From the NCBI RefSeq assembly GCF_025628885.1, contig NZ_JAOTIF010000019.1:62001-126000 (forward strand): DNA of 64,000 nt, read 5' to 3'. Origin of the DNA: Paraflavisolibacter caeni. Its GTDB lineage: Bacteria > Bacteroidota > Bacteroidia > Chitinophagales > Chitinophagaceae. Shown here one piece after another: positions 18,667 to 27,509 of this stretch. The translations under genes and the position numbers were made by a program. The notes under the pieces were generated by a model. That model was not told the origin of the DNA and ran no database searches. It was given only the letters and a program-made list of their open reading frames with translations. The stretch's first letter is position 1; every line of letters begins with the position of its first letter.

Positions 18667-19440
18667 ATGAAGAAAGTTGCAATCTTATATATATGTACAG
18701 GGAGATATACTATATTTTGGAAAGAGTTTTATGAAAGGTGTGAAAAGTTTTTCCTTGAAGGATACAGAAAAGAATATTTTGTTTTTACAGATGGAGAAAT
18801 CAGAGAAAGGAATGATAGAATACATATCATAGAACAAAAGCAACTGGGTTGGCCTTTTGATACATTGATGCGCTTCAAAATGTTTATGAGAGTTGAGACC
18901 AAATTGCCTGAGTTTGATTACATTTTCTTTTTAAATGCTAATATGTATTTTCAAAAGCCAGTAGGTGTAGAGGTATTGCCTGAAGTCGAAGATGGAGGAT
19001 TAATGGCTGTAAAACATCCAGGATTTTATAATAAAAGTAATGAGGAATATACCTATGAAAGGAATCCATCCTCTAACGCTTATATTCCTGAAGGTAAAGG
19101 CGAGTATTATTTTATGGGAGGATTTAACGGTGGTCGATCAAAAGAATATTTACAGCTAATAGAAAGTCTAGATCATCAGATTAAAGCGGATTTAGATAGA
19201 GATATTATTGCCATCTGGCATGATGAATCACATTTGAATAAGTACTTACTTGACCGAAAATGTAAGGTGCTAGACCCGTCTTACGGATACCCAGAAGGCT
19301 GGAATATACCCTTTGAACCCAAAATTATAATATGTGATAAATCAAAGTTGGGAGGGCATGATTTATTACGTAGTCCTAAGAAGTTGCCTGTTCTACAAAA
19401 AATAAGAAACTGGGTGCAGGCCAGGGTGAATTGTTTTTAA
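18667..19440 (+). CDS. GT6-family (ABO-like) glycosyltransferase with NxN motif
   Basis: Predicted retaining alpha-1,3-GalNAc or Gal transferase of 257 residues, the catalytic-domain length of bacterial GT6 enzymes. FFLNANMYF places Asn-Ala-Asn at 90-92 where mammalian ABO enzymes have DxD; NxN is the known variant of bacterial GT6 proteins. GEYYFMGGFNGG (145-156) aligns with the donor-selecting segment of human GTA/GTB, and HDESHLNKY (185-193) is the conserved catalytic-side motif. In the human numbering the residues equivalent to 266 and 268 would be Met and Gly, a mix of the B and A types. The nearby GT11, gmd and fcl genes support an H-type acceptor. Confidence 0.88.
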   Translation: MKKVAILYICTGRYTIFWKEFYERCEKFFLEGYRKEYFVFTDGEIRERNDRIHIIEQKQLGWPFDTLMRFKMFMRVETKLPEFDYIFFLNANMYFQKPVGVEVLPEVEDGGLMAVKHPGFYNKSNEEYTYERNPSSNAYIPEGKGEYYFMGGFNGGRSKEYLQLIESLDHQIKADLDRDIIAIWHDESHLNKYLLDRKCKVLDPSYGYPEGWNIPFEPKIIICDKSKLGGHDLLRSPKKLPVLQKIRNWVQARVNCF

Positions 19441-19474
19441 ATAAATATGCTACTGAAGTTATAAAGCTAATTGA

Positions 19475-20509
19475 ATGGAAAAAGAGGAAAAAAAATATCC
19501 TCGTGTTACTATTGTTATGCCTGTATATAATGCTGAAAAGCATTTAAAAGAGGCTATTGAAAGTATATTGAATCAAACATTTACAGATTTTGAATTTGTA
19601 ATCATAAATGATGGCTCGACAGATCAGTCCAAGGAGATAATAATTTCATACAGCTCTGATCCCCGTATAAAGTATTATGAAAATGATCAAAACATCGGCT
19701 TGATCAAAACTTTGAATAAGGGAATTGAAATAGCGAATGGTGAGTACATAGCAAGAATGGATGCTGATGATATTTCTTTCCCAGAACGATTGAAAAAGCA
19801 GGTAGCATACTTGGATAAATATGCTGAAGTTTCAATAGTGGGAACGTGGTTTTTATTCTCAGATTCAAAAGAAGAAGTTAAGTATCCCAATGACCATGAA
19901 TCTATAAAGGTCAAGCTATTAACGGGGAATGCGTTAGGCCATCCTACTGTACTTATGAGGAAAAGTGATATTCAACGATTAGAATTAAGATATTGTGTTG
20001 ATTATCCCGAAGCTGAAGATTACCATTTGTGGACAAATGCTGTGATGAAAGGTCTTAAAATGGCTAATTTACCAGAAGTACTTTTAAATTATAGAATTCA
20101 TAATCATCAAGTATCTAATGTAAGGGCTTCAAAGCAAAATGAAATAACCAAACGAGTAATTCTTGAATATTGGGAATATTTTTTTGCTAAATACCAATTG
20201 CAGTTTTCAGCGCAATTAAGGCATCTTTTATTTGGAAGTGTTTTTAAAAAAACTGAATATATAAATCTTATAAGGCTATGTTCAGTATTAATTGAGAAGA
20301 ATAGCGAGTTAGCAGTGTTTGATCATTCAAAGTTTGTTGATTTAATATATTCTTATCAAAAAAGGGTTACAGCCGTATTTTACACTTCTCAAAATAAATA
20401 TAAGGTTCATTACTTGCTTTTGGCACTCTATGATAAATATTTTCACAAGTTCTTATCTCCAAAGGCAAAATTTTTATTTTTTATGCGTTGCTTAAACTTG
20501 TATGGGTAG
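19475..20509 (+). CDS. GT2-family glycosyltransferase
   Basis: GT-A fold enzyme of 344 residues. VTIVMPVYNAEKHLKEAI and EFVIINDGSTDQS define the N-terminal nucleotide site, YIARMDADDIS (about 89-99) carries DxD, and PEAEDYHLWTNAV (about 173-185) the C-terminal acidic motif. The last 120 residues are basic and hydrophobic, suggesting membrane contact. The stop overlaps the next gene's start. Specificity is not recognisable. Confidence 0.9.
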   Translation: MEKEEKKYPRVTIVMPVYNAEKHLKEAIESILNQTFTDFEFVIINDGSTDQSKEIIISYSSDPRIKYYENDQNIGLIKTLNKGIEIANGEYIARMDADDISFPERLKKQVAYLDKYAEVSIVGTWFLFSDSKEEVKYPNDHESIKVKLLTGNALGHPTVLMRKSDIQRLELRYCVDYPEAEDYHLWTNAVMKGLKMANLPEVLLNYRIHNHQVSNVRASKQNEITKRVILEYWEYFFAKYQLQFSAQLRHLLFGSVFKKTEYINLIRLCSVLIEKNSELAVFDHSKFVDLIYSYQKRVTAVFYTSQNKYKVHYLLLALYDKYFHKFLSPKAKFLFFMRCLNLYG

Positions 20510-21407
20510 TATGATTGGCATAAGTGTTATTGTACCTTGTTATAATCAATCGAAGTATTTAGCTGAATGCATTCAAAGTTTACAAGCTCAAGCTTATTTA
20601 AACTGGGAATGCATTATTGTTAATGATGGGTCAACAGACGAAACAGAATCAATTGCTTCAAACCTTGTCAAAGGAGATGAACGGGTAAAATATATAAAGA
20701 AAGGTAATGGCGGGCTAAGTTCTGCAAGAAATGCAGGTTTGAAAGTTAGCGAAGGAGAGTATATTCAATTTCTGGATGCAGATGATGTAATAGGTGAAAA
20801 TAAATTTGATGAAGCTATTACAGCCTTTGATCAAAACAGTTGTGATTTGGTTATTAGCAATTTTCAATGTACAACAAAAAACTTAGAAGAAATATTACCC
20901 TCGTACTGTGACTTAAAAGGTGTAAACTTTTCCTATGAAAGTATCCTTCTAGAATGGGATAAAAGGTATACAATACCTATCCATTGTGGGATATTTAAAA
21001 GGAGCCTATTGCATGATTTTCATTTTAACGAAAATCTCAAAGCAAAAGAAGATTGGATCATGTGGCTACATATCTTCAAACTTACCAATCGTTTTGTTTT
21101 TATTGATAAACCGCATGCAAAATACAGGTTACATGGCAATGGATTAACAAATGATGCTTTGCATATGTATACCAATACTGTCAAGGCATTCAGATACATC
21201 AATAACCAGTTAGAAGAAAAATATAAGTTTGACTTTCTGAAGAAAACTAATGAGTATTGGGAAGAAAAGATAATCGAACTTGATCAGTTTAAAAAAGATT
21301 TGATGGCATCCAGAAGTTATAAATTGTCATCTGGTATTGTGCGCATATATGCATTGATTTATAAAAAGTTTTTTAATGTGAGGCATGCTAACAGTAATCA
21401 TTCCTAA
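20502..21407 (+). CDS. GT2-family glycosyltransferase
   Basis: GT-A enzyme of 301 residues. ISVIVPCYNQSKYLAECI, ECIIVNDGSTDET and the DxD-bearing QFLDADDV (about 90-97) are clear. KAKEDWIMWLHIF is the acidic motif near residue 184. The ATG at 20502 overlaps the previous stop by 8 bases; a second in-frame ATG at 20511 would start one base after that stop and also gives a complete domain. Its own 3' end overlaps the next GT2 gene by 23 bases. Sugar specificity is unknown. Confidence 0.9.
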   Translation: MGSMIGISVIVPCYNQSKYLAECIQSLQAQAYLNWECIIVNDGSTDETESIASNLVKGDERVKYIKKGNGGLSSARNAGLKVSEGEYIQFLDADDVIGENKFDEAITAFDQNSCDLVISNFQCTTKNLEEILPSYCDLKGVNFSYESILLEWDKRYTIPIHCGIFKRSLLHDFHFNENLKAKEDWIMWLHIFKLTNRFVFIDKPHAKYRLHGNGLTNDALHMYTNTVKAFRYINNQLEEKYKFDFLKKTNEYWEEKIIELDQFKKDLMASRSYKLSSGIVRIYALIYKKFFNVRHANSNHS

Positions 21408-22320
21408 TTTCAATCATGCAAGATATTTAGAACAAAGGATTCAAACTGTTCTTTATCAAACCTATCAAGATTTCGAAATCATTATTTTGGATGACTGTTC
21501 CACTGATGAAAGCAGGAACGTCATTGAGAAATACCGGAATCATCCCAAAGTATCTAATATTATATTCAATGAGCAAAATAGCGGTTCCACTTTCAAACAA
21601 TGGAACAAAGGTATTGATTTAGCGAAAGGAGAAGTCATATGGATAGCAGAAAGTGACGATAAAGCTGATCCAAATTTTATAGCTACTCTCATTGGTATTT
21701 TGGATGAAGAGCCAAGAGTAGGTATTGTCTACTCCAACTCTTACTTTATTGATGAAGAGAATAATATTTTAAACACTTATAATGATACCTATGCTTCCTG
21801 GTCTAACCGTTGGGAGCAAGATTATATAAATAAAGGGAGTGATGAAGTAGTAAATTACATGCGATTTTCACCAGTTATACTTAATGTAAGTTCATGTATA
21901 TTTAGAAAGAGCATTTATGAAAGTGTAGGCAGAAGTGGTGAAAGATATAAGTTAGCAGGCGATTGGTTTACGTATGTAAAAATGCTTCAATGTGCTGATA
22001 TAGCTTATTGCGCAGATCCACTTAATTATTTCCGTTGCCATACACAAACTGTAAGAAGCAGTTCAAATCAGTTTGTTCATTTTTTTGAATCACTGAAAGT
22101 AATTTGCTATATATACCAGAACTTTCATGTTCCCTACTCAGAGAAAAAAGCACAAGTTTATAATATACTAGCACAGCTGCGTCAATTAGATTCACAATTT
22201 ACCTCTCAACAAAAGTCAGAAGTTATGTCTTATCTCCGCAAGAATCTAATGCGGAATGTTGATATATTATGGTGGAAGTATAATGCTTCCATGCAAATAA
22301 AGAAAATATTTCACGCTTAA
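21385..22320 (+). CDS. GT2-family glycosyltransferase
   Basis: GT-A enzyme of 311 residues. LTVIIPNFNHARYLEQRI and EIIILDDCSTDES form the nucleotide site. The metal motif reads AESDDKAD (about 91-98), an ExDD variant of DxD seen in part of GT2. GDWFTYVKML near residue 192 is the acidic motif region. The start lies inside the upstream GT2 gene, indicating translational coupling. Donor and acceptor are unknown. Confidence 0.88.
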   Translation: MLTVIIPNFNHARYLEQRIQTVLYQTYQDFEIIILDDCSTDESRNVIEKYRNHPKVSNIIFNEQNSGSTFKQWNKGIDLAKGEVIWIAESDDKADPNFIATLIGILDEEPRVGIVYSNSYFIDEENNILNTYNDTYASWSNRWEQDYINKGSDEVVNYMRFSPVILNVSSCIFRKSIYESVGRSGERYKLAGDWFTYVKMLQCADIAYCADPLNYFRCHTQTVRSSSNQFVHFFESLKVICYIYQNFHVPYSEKKAQVYNILAQLRQLDSQFTSQQKSEVMSYLRKNLMRNVDILWWKYNASMQIKKIFHA

Positions 22321-22330
22321 TCATTAATAC

Positions 22331-23173
22331 ATGGAGAAACCAATAAATATAGCCTTAGCGTCAGATGCGGAATACCTGATCCATGCGCGCGTAACTTTAT
22401 GTTCTTTGTTTGATTCCAACAAAAGCCGTCAATTTGCTATATACCTATTTACTGAAAGCGTTAGTCATACAGAGATTGATAAAATCAGAGAGCTTTCAGA
22501 TAAATACAATAACTCTTTTCATGTAGTGCAGATCAATAAGAAGTTATTTGAAGAGTTTTTTATCAGCGGTCATATTAGTGTTGCAACCTATTACCGGCTT
22601 CTAATACCTGAAATGTTGCCTACTGAGGTTCAGAAAGTATTATATCTTGATACTGATATTATAATAAAGAAAGACATAGAGGAGCTTTGGAAAACAGATA
22701 TTCAGAAGTATTGTTTAGCTGCAGTGGACGAGAAGAATGTTGATCATGTACAGCGATTACAACTTCCGACGGTTAATTCCTATTTCAATGCTGGTGTATT
22801 ATTAATTAACGTTCCGGTTTGGCGTCAACTCGAAGTGACAAAGAGAGGCTTACATCTTGCTAATAAATATAAAAACCAGTTATTAGCACATGATCAAGAT
22901 ATCCTAAATATGTTATTGCTTGATAATTGGATTCCATTATCACCGAAGTGGAATCAAACAGAAGGACATCGCTTAGGGAAGTTAATTGATGACCCAACAA
23001 TCATTCATTTTGTTGGTTTTAAGCCATGGACAATTCATTGTATACATCCGTATAAAAATGAATATTACCACTACTATTATAAAATGGAAGGTTTTACAAA
23101 AAAAATCAAGGATAAATACACTCATTATCTAAATGCTTTTAAAAGGAGAATTCCTTTTTTAAAGCAGAAATAA
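22331..23173 (+). CDS. GT8-family glycosyltransferase (LgtC-like)
   Basis: Retaining glycosyltransferase of 280 residues related to LPS galactosyl- and glucosyltransferases. INIALASDAEYLIHARVTLCSL at the N-terminus, YLDTDIIIKKD (about 107-117) with the DxD motif, FNAGVLLINVPVWR (about 154-167) and the late HFVGFKPW (about 221-228) match GT8 conserved blocks. The C-terminus is Lys/Arg-rich, as in LgtC-like enzymes that attach to the membrane. It likely transfers Gal or Glc; a galactose added here could be part of the acceptor chain for the GT11 enzyme, but that is inference. Confidence 0.9.
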   Translation: MEKPINIALASDAEYLIHARVTLCSLFDSNKSRQFAIYLFTESVSHTEIDKIRELSDKYNNSFHVVQINKKLFEEFFISGHISVATYYRLLIPEMLPTEVQKVLYLDTDIIIKKDIEELWKTDIQKYCLAAVDEKNVDHVQRLQLPTVNSYFNAGVLLINVPVWRQLEVTKRGLHLANKYKNQLLAHDQDILNMLLLDNWIPLSPKWNQTEGHRLGKLIDDPTIIHFVGFKPWTIHCIHPYKNEYYHYYYKMEGFTKKIKDKYTHYLNAFKRRIPFLKQK

Positions 23174-23216
23174 CTTAAATATCTATTGTTGCTTCAAATT
23201 ATTAATCCGCATCATC

Positions 23217-24143
23217 ATGTTGAAAACTCCCGTCCTATTGTTAGTGTTTAACAGGGCAGAAACAACACAGAAAGTCTTTCATACTATCAAAAAGATCCAG
23301 CCAAAACAATTGTTTATAGCAGCAGATGGACCAAGAAAAAATCATCCAGAAGATATTGAGAAGTGCGCTAACGTTCGAAAGTTAGTATTGGAACAAATCA
23401 ATTGGGATTGTGAAGTAAAAACACTTTTTAGAGATGAGAATTTAGGTTGTGGAATTGGGCCTTCGGATGCCATTACCTGGTTTTTTGAACATGTTGAATA
23501 TGGTATTATTTTAGAAGATGATTGTTTACCTTCTCAAAGTTTTTTTACTTTTTGCGAAGAACTTTTAAAAAAGTATTTCAGGGATGAAAAGGTAATGCAT
23601 ATTAGCGGTAATAATTTTCAATTCGGGAAGAAACAAGGAGATGGAAGTTATTATTTTTCTAATTACATCAATGCATGGGGGTGGGCAACCTGGCGTAGAG
23701 CATGGTCATTATATGACTTCAACATCAAAAATTATACAGACCAAACAGCAAATGCTGTGTTAGATAGAGTCCTTTCTTCCAAGGTTGAAAAGAAATTCTG
23801 GAAAGGCCATTTTGATACTGTCAAGGACGGCAAACGCAAGGATATATGGGATTACCAATGGGTTTATACTGTCTGGAATCACAATGGTATTTCCATCATT
23901 CCAAATGTAAACCTAGTGAGCAATATCGGGTTTGGTAGCGATGCAACCCATACGTTTGATTCAAAAAATATTGTAGCCAATCATCCGAGCTTTGAAATAA
24001 ATAAAATTGTTCATCCTGGAAAAATGATTATCTCAAAATCTGCAGATAAAAGGTTATTCCGAATTTGCCACCAACCAAAACTTACCTTAAGAGATCGCGC
24101 CTACCTGGTTAAAAAAGAAATATTGAAACTGATAAAAATTTAG
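23217..24143 (+). CDS. GNT-I-like nucleotide-diphospho-sugar transferase
   Basis: Protein of 308 residues with PVLLLVFNRAETTQKVF at the N-terminus and YGIILEDDCLPSQSFF (about 98-113), whose EDD is the metal and sugar-nucleotide motif of GNT-I-like GT-A proteins common in Bacteroidetes surface-glycan loci. WGWATWRRAW (about 156-165) is another shared motif. Homologues are often named hemolytic protein HlpA-like, which says little about function. It probably adds one sugar of this glycan. Confidence 0.8.
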   Translation: MLKTPVLLLVFNRAETTQKVFHTIKKIQPKQLFIAADGPRKNHPEDIEKCANVRKLVLEQINWDCEVKTLFRDENLGCGIGPSDAITWFFEHVEYGIILEDDCLPSQSFFTFCEELLKKYFRDEKVMHISGNNFQFGKKQGDGSYYFSNYINAWGWATWRRAWSLYDFNIKNYTDQTANAVLDRVLSSKVEKKFWKGHFDTVKDGKRKDIWDYQWVYTVWNHNGISIIPNVNLVSNIGFGSDATHTFDSKNIVANHPSFEINKIVHPGKMIISKSADKRLFRICHQPKLTLRDRAYLVKKEILKLIKI

Positions 24144-24170
24144 ATTTTGTAGTCCTCCTATAAATAAAGA

Positions 24171-25304
24171 ATGATGAGAATACTATTGGATCCTCAAATC
24201 TTCATCAATCAGAAGGTAGGTGGAGTATCACGTCAATTTGTTGAAGTTTGGCATCGTTTAAAGAAATATAACGATATAGAAGTTTATTCTCCACTAGTAT
24301 TTTCAGAGAATTACCATTTAGAATCTTCTCCTGTAAAATTGCGCAATCCTTTAAATCTTTTGCACCATAAGCAATTCAAGGGGATGGGGAAGATAAAAGA
24401 AACACTAAACCATGTGTCACTATTCAGCACTAAGAAATTATTAAATAGTAATTTCTTCCAGGTCTTCCTGCCTACTTATTACGATCCATATTTCGAAAGC
24501 TCCCTGAAAGACACTCCTCTAGTGCTTTCTGTTTTCGATATGATTCATGAATTATATCCCCAATATTTTCCAGGTGATCATAAAACCATAAATAATAAAA
24601 AAAGCTTACTATATAGAGCCGACAGGATCATTGTACATTCCAATCAGACTAAAAAAGATATTATAAAATTCTATCCAGACCTGGATACATCAAAAATTGA
24701 TCTTGTTCCACTAGCGAGTTCTGTTATACTAAATGATTCCACGCAAATAACAGCGCCGGAATTAATTAATCGTCCTTATCTTTTATTTGTTGGTACGAGG
24801 GATAAGTATAAAAACTTTTCTTTTTTGCTACGTTCAATTGAAAGACTCTTGCATAGAAATGACCTATACCTGATCTGTGCTGGGGGAGGTGTTTTTACTT
24901 CTGAAGAAAAATCTCTCATAGATAAACTGGGGCTCTCAGAAATGGTTGCCCAAATTACAATTCAAGACCAACTGCTTCCTTTATTTTACCGGAATGCCCG
25001 CGCTTTTATTTTTCCTTCAGAGTATGAAGGATTTGGAATGCCTGTATTAGAAGCAATGGCCTGCGGTTGTCCGGTTATTTTATCAGATAATGGAGTTTTC
25101 CGTGAAATTGGAGAAGAAGCGGCTCTTTATTTTAACCTGAATGATGAGCAAATGCTAAACCATTGTGTGGAAAGGGTTCTTGAAGATCAGTCACTACGGG
25201 ATTATCTGATTAAAGAAGGCTTTAAGAGGGAAAAATTATTTTCCTGGGATAAAACAGCAAGGGGTTATTATGAAACAATCATGAAACTAATGAGCCATAA
25301 ATGA
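24171..25304 (+). CDS. GT4-family glycosyltransferase
   Basis: GT-B enzyme of 377 residues. The N-terminal half includes GGVSRQFVE near residue 17 for acceptor binding. The C-terminal donor domain has YLLFVGTRDKYKNF (about 203-216) and the E-x7-E motif FPSEYEGFGMPVLEAM (about 280-295). The ending resembles mannosyltransferases of group 1, but donor prediction is not safe. A start at 24171 (ATGATG) is used; starting at the second ATG removes only one residue. Confidence 0.9.
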   Translation: MMRILLDPQIFINQKVGGVSRQFVEVWHRLKKYNDIEVYSPLVFSENYHLESSPVKLRNPLNLLHHKQFKGMGKIKETLNHVSLFSTKKLLNSNFFQVFLPTYYDPYFESSLKDTPLVLSVFDMIHELYPQYFPGDHKTINNKKSLLYRADRIIVHSNQTKKDIIKFYPDLDTSKIDLVPLASSVILNDSTQITAPELINRPYLLFVGTRDKYKNFSFLLRSIERLLHRNDLYLICAGGGVFTSEEKSLIDKLGLSEMVAQITIQDQLLPLFYRNARAFIFPSEYEGFGMPVLEAMACGCPVILSDNGVFREIGEEAALYFNLNDEQMLNHCVERVLEDQSLRDYLIKEGFKREKLFSWDKTARGYYETIMKLMSHK

Positions 25305-25367
25305 TGATGTTTTAGCAGGCTTACGAACAATATAGCCTACTAAATTTATTTATTAGTCGAATCAACA

Positions 25368-26357
25368 ATGATGGAATTACCCAAGATTTCTATAATAACG
25401 CCTTCATTTAACCAAGGCCAATATATAGAGCAAACCATACTTTCTGTTTTGGAACAGAACTATTCTAACCTCGAATATATAATTATTGATGGGGGCAGTA
25501 CAGACAATACCATTGAAGTAATCAAAAAGTATAATAAGTATATCAGTTTCTGGAAGAGTGAAAAAGACAGGGGACAAAGTGATGCGATCAATAAAGGTCT
25601 TAAACTTGCATCTGGTGAAATTATCAACTGGCTGAATAGCGATGATTATTATATGCCGGGCGCTCTTCAGCATGTTGCTTCAGTTTTTGCAGATCCAGGA
25701 GTTACAGTTTATTGTGGCCGTAGCCGTGTATTTTCTTCTGGATTCGAGTATTTATCTCAAGGAACCGATTTATATAAGGGAAATTTAGCCAAAACAATTG
25801 GTTGGGCACGAATTGATCAACCAGAAACATTTTTTCGTAAAAAGGTATGGGATATAATAGAGAATGTGAATGAAAACTTTCATTATGTAATGGATAAAGA
25901 GTTGTGGATAAGGTATCTTTTGCATTTTGGTTTGGATGGAATAGCAAAAGATGAGAAGGTGCTGGTGAATTTTAGAATACATGGTCAATCAAAAACGGGG
26001 TCCCAACAGGAAAAGTTCAGACAGGAAACTTTTAACCTCTTTTATTCGCTTGCGACTCAGTTTGGATTGCCTAATGCAGAGAAGTTAAGTTCACTATATG
26101 AAGTTCAACAAAAAAAGATTTTCGGTTTAGAAAATATAAATAGTGCTTTCAGTGAGCATGTAATTGAATATTTTTTATTGCGCGTCTTTTTAGAAGCATA
26201 TGCAGAAAACAATTATACTATAGCAAAAGAAGCAGAGAAACTTATCAATAGAAAGCAATTGATGGATGAAGACAATACAGTGTTAAGAAAAGTATCTTTT
26301 CGAATGAAACTTTTACCTGTCGGTGCAAGGAAGCTTTTGAAAAAGATGATGAAATAA
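25368..26357 (+). CDS. GT2-family glycosyltransferase
   Basis: GT-A enzyme of 329 residues. ISIITPSFNQGQYIEQTIL and YIIIDGGSTDNT mark the nucleotide site. NWLNSDDYYMPGAL (about 88-101) has an NSDD variant of the metal motif, typical of this WcaA-like branch. YVMDKELWIRYLL (about 172-184) follows as the acidic motif. The C-terminal 100 residues are helical and lack a known domain. A gap of 227 bases follows. Confidence 0.9.
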   Translation: MMELPKISIITPSFNQGQYIEQTILSVLEQNYSNLEYIIIDGGSTDNTIEVIKKYNKYISFWKSEKDRGQSDAINKGLKLASGEIINWLNSDDYYMPGALQHVASVFADPGVTVYCGRSRVFSSGFEYLSQGTDLYKGNLAKTIGWARIDQPETFFRKKVWDIIENVNENFHYVMDKELWIRYLLHFGLDGIAKDEKVLVNFRIHGQSKTGSQQEKFRQETFNLFYSLATQFGLPNAEKLSSLYEVQQKKIFGLENINSAFSEHVIEYFLLRVFLEAYAENNYTIAKEAEKLINRKQLMDEDNTVLRKVSFRMKLLPVGARKLLKKMMK

Positions 26358-26584
26358 TTAAAAGCTATTTTCATAATTGTATTTAATTGATAAACAGGAT
26401 TGTAAATAAGATTACGAAAATAGTACTTAGGGATTATTTAAGTTTTAAAGAACATCAGTAGGATTGTCATAAGGCATTACTTTGGCGCTTCAATAAATAC
26501 GCCTTCTGGGAAGGCGAAAAATCTTACCAAGCGGTGTACCTTGATTGCTATAGGTAGAACGGTTGATTAATAAGTGCATAAATA

Positions 26585-27502
26585 ATGAAGGTTTCAGTTA
26601 TTATACCGACATATAATGGAAAACATCGTATAGGTAATCTCCTGTCAACATTAGCCAACCAAACATTTCAAGTTTCTGAGGTGATTGTAGTTATTGACGG
26701 AAGCACAGATGGAACAAAGGAATATTTAGAGCAAGGAGATTTTGGGTTTACATTTTCAATATTTGTACAGAATAATAAAGGTCGGGCTGTTGTAAGGAAT
26801 AAAGGGGCAGAACTTGCAACTGGAGACCTTTTGATTTTTTTTGACGACGATATGCGCTTGGAGCCCAATTGCATTGAACAGCATATCTGCCATCATCAAA
26901 AACATCCAAACAGCATATTGACTGGTGCGCAAATTGATGATTATAAGAAAGCAAGTTCAGACTTTTTGAAATACAAGTGCTGGTTAAGCCGTAAATGGTC
27001 AGATCCATTAAATGCATATAAAGGGCAGCCACTGCCATTAAATAACCTGCATCTTACAGCTGCAAACTTTTCTATCGCAAAAGAGTTGTTTGTAAAATTA
27101 GGTGGCTTCGACTCAAGGTTAAGGGATGCAGAAGATTTTGATTTAGCGATAAGAGCTTATAAAGCTAATGTGTCGATTTACTATAAACATGAGGCATTTG
27201 CATGGCATGACGATATAGTAACAGCAACTTCCTACATCAAAAGGTTGCGACAGTATCAATTTGCGCATAGAACTCTGAGGCGTATAAAGCCAGAAATATA
27301 TCATAATATTGAGCTTAGAGAACCTGTCCAGCCTCATGGTTTAAAAAAAGTTTTATTTTCTCTTTTTTCAAATAAACTTTTTCTGGACATCATTGATCGA
27401 CGTTCTAACAGATTAGTGTTTCTTCCCAGAATATTCAGGTATAAGCTCTATGACCTGGTTACGACATCTTATGGTGTTTTTTTTACTGATCGACCAATAT
27501 AA
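26585..27502 (+). CDS. GT2-family glycosyltransferase
   Basis: GT-A enzyme of 305 residues. VSVIIPTYNGKHRIGNLL and VIVVIDGSTDGT form the nucleotide site, with LIFFDDDMRLEP (about 83-94) carrying DxD. GGFDSRLRDAEDFDLAIRAY (about 174-193) matches the galactosyltransferase-like C-terminal block of GT2, including the ED pair. It starts after the largest gap inside the operon and may have its own promoter (weak box near 26484). It ends 7 bases before the next gene. Confidence 0.9.
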   Translation: MKVSVIIPTYNGKHRIGNLLSTLANQTFQVSEVIVVIDGSTDGTKEYLEQGDFGFTFSIFVQNNKGRAVVRNKGAELATGDLLIFFDDDMRLEPNCIEQHICHHQKHPNSILTGAQIDDYKKASSDFLKYKCWLSRKWSDPLNAYKGQPLPLNNLHLTAANFSIAKELFVKLGGFDSRLRDAEDFDLAIRAYKANVSIYYKHEAFAWHDDIVTATSYIKRLRQYQFAHRTLRRIKPEIYHNIELREPVQPHGLKKVLFSLFSNKLFLDIIDRRSNRLVFLPRIFRYKLYDLVTTSYGVFFTDRPI

Positions 27503-27509
27503 TTGATAT

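Noticed and set aside
26358-26584. A 227-base gap with a CGCCTT-AAGGCG hairpin near 26500 and a near-match promoter TACTTTGG
   Set aside because: The hairpin lacks a T-run on the + strand and the box departs from TAnnTTTG, so neither was annotated as a firm feature.
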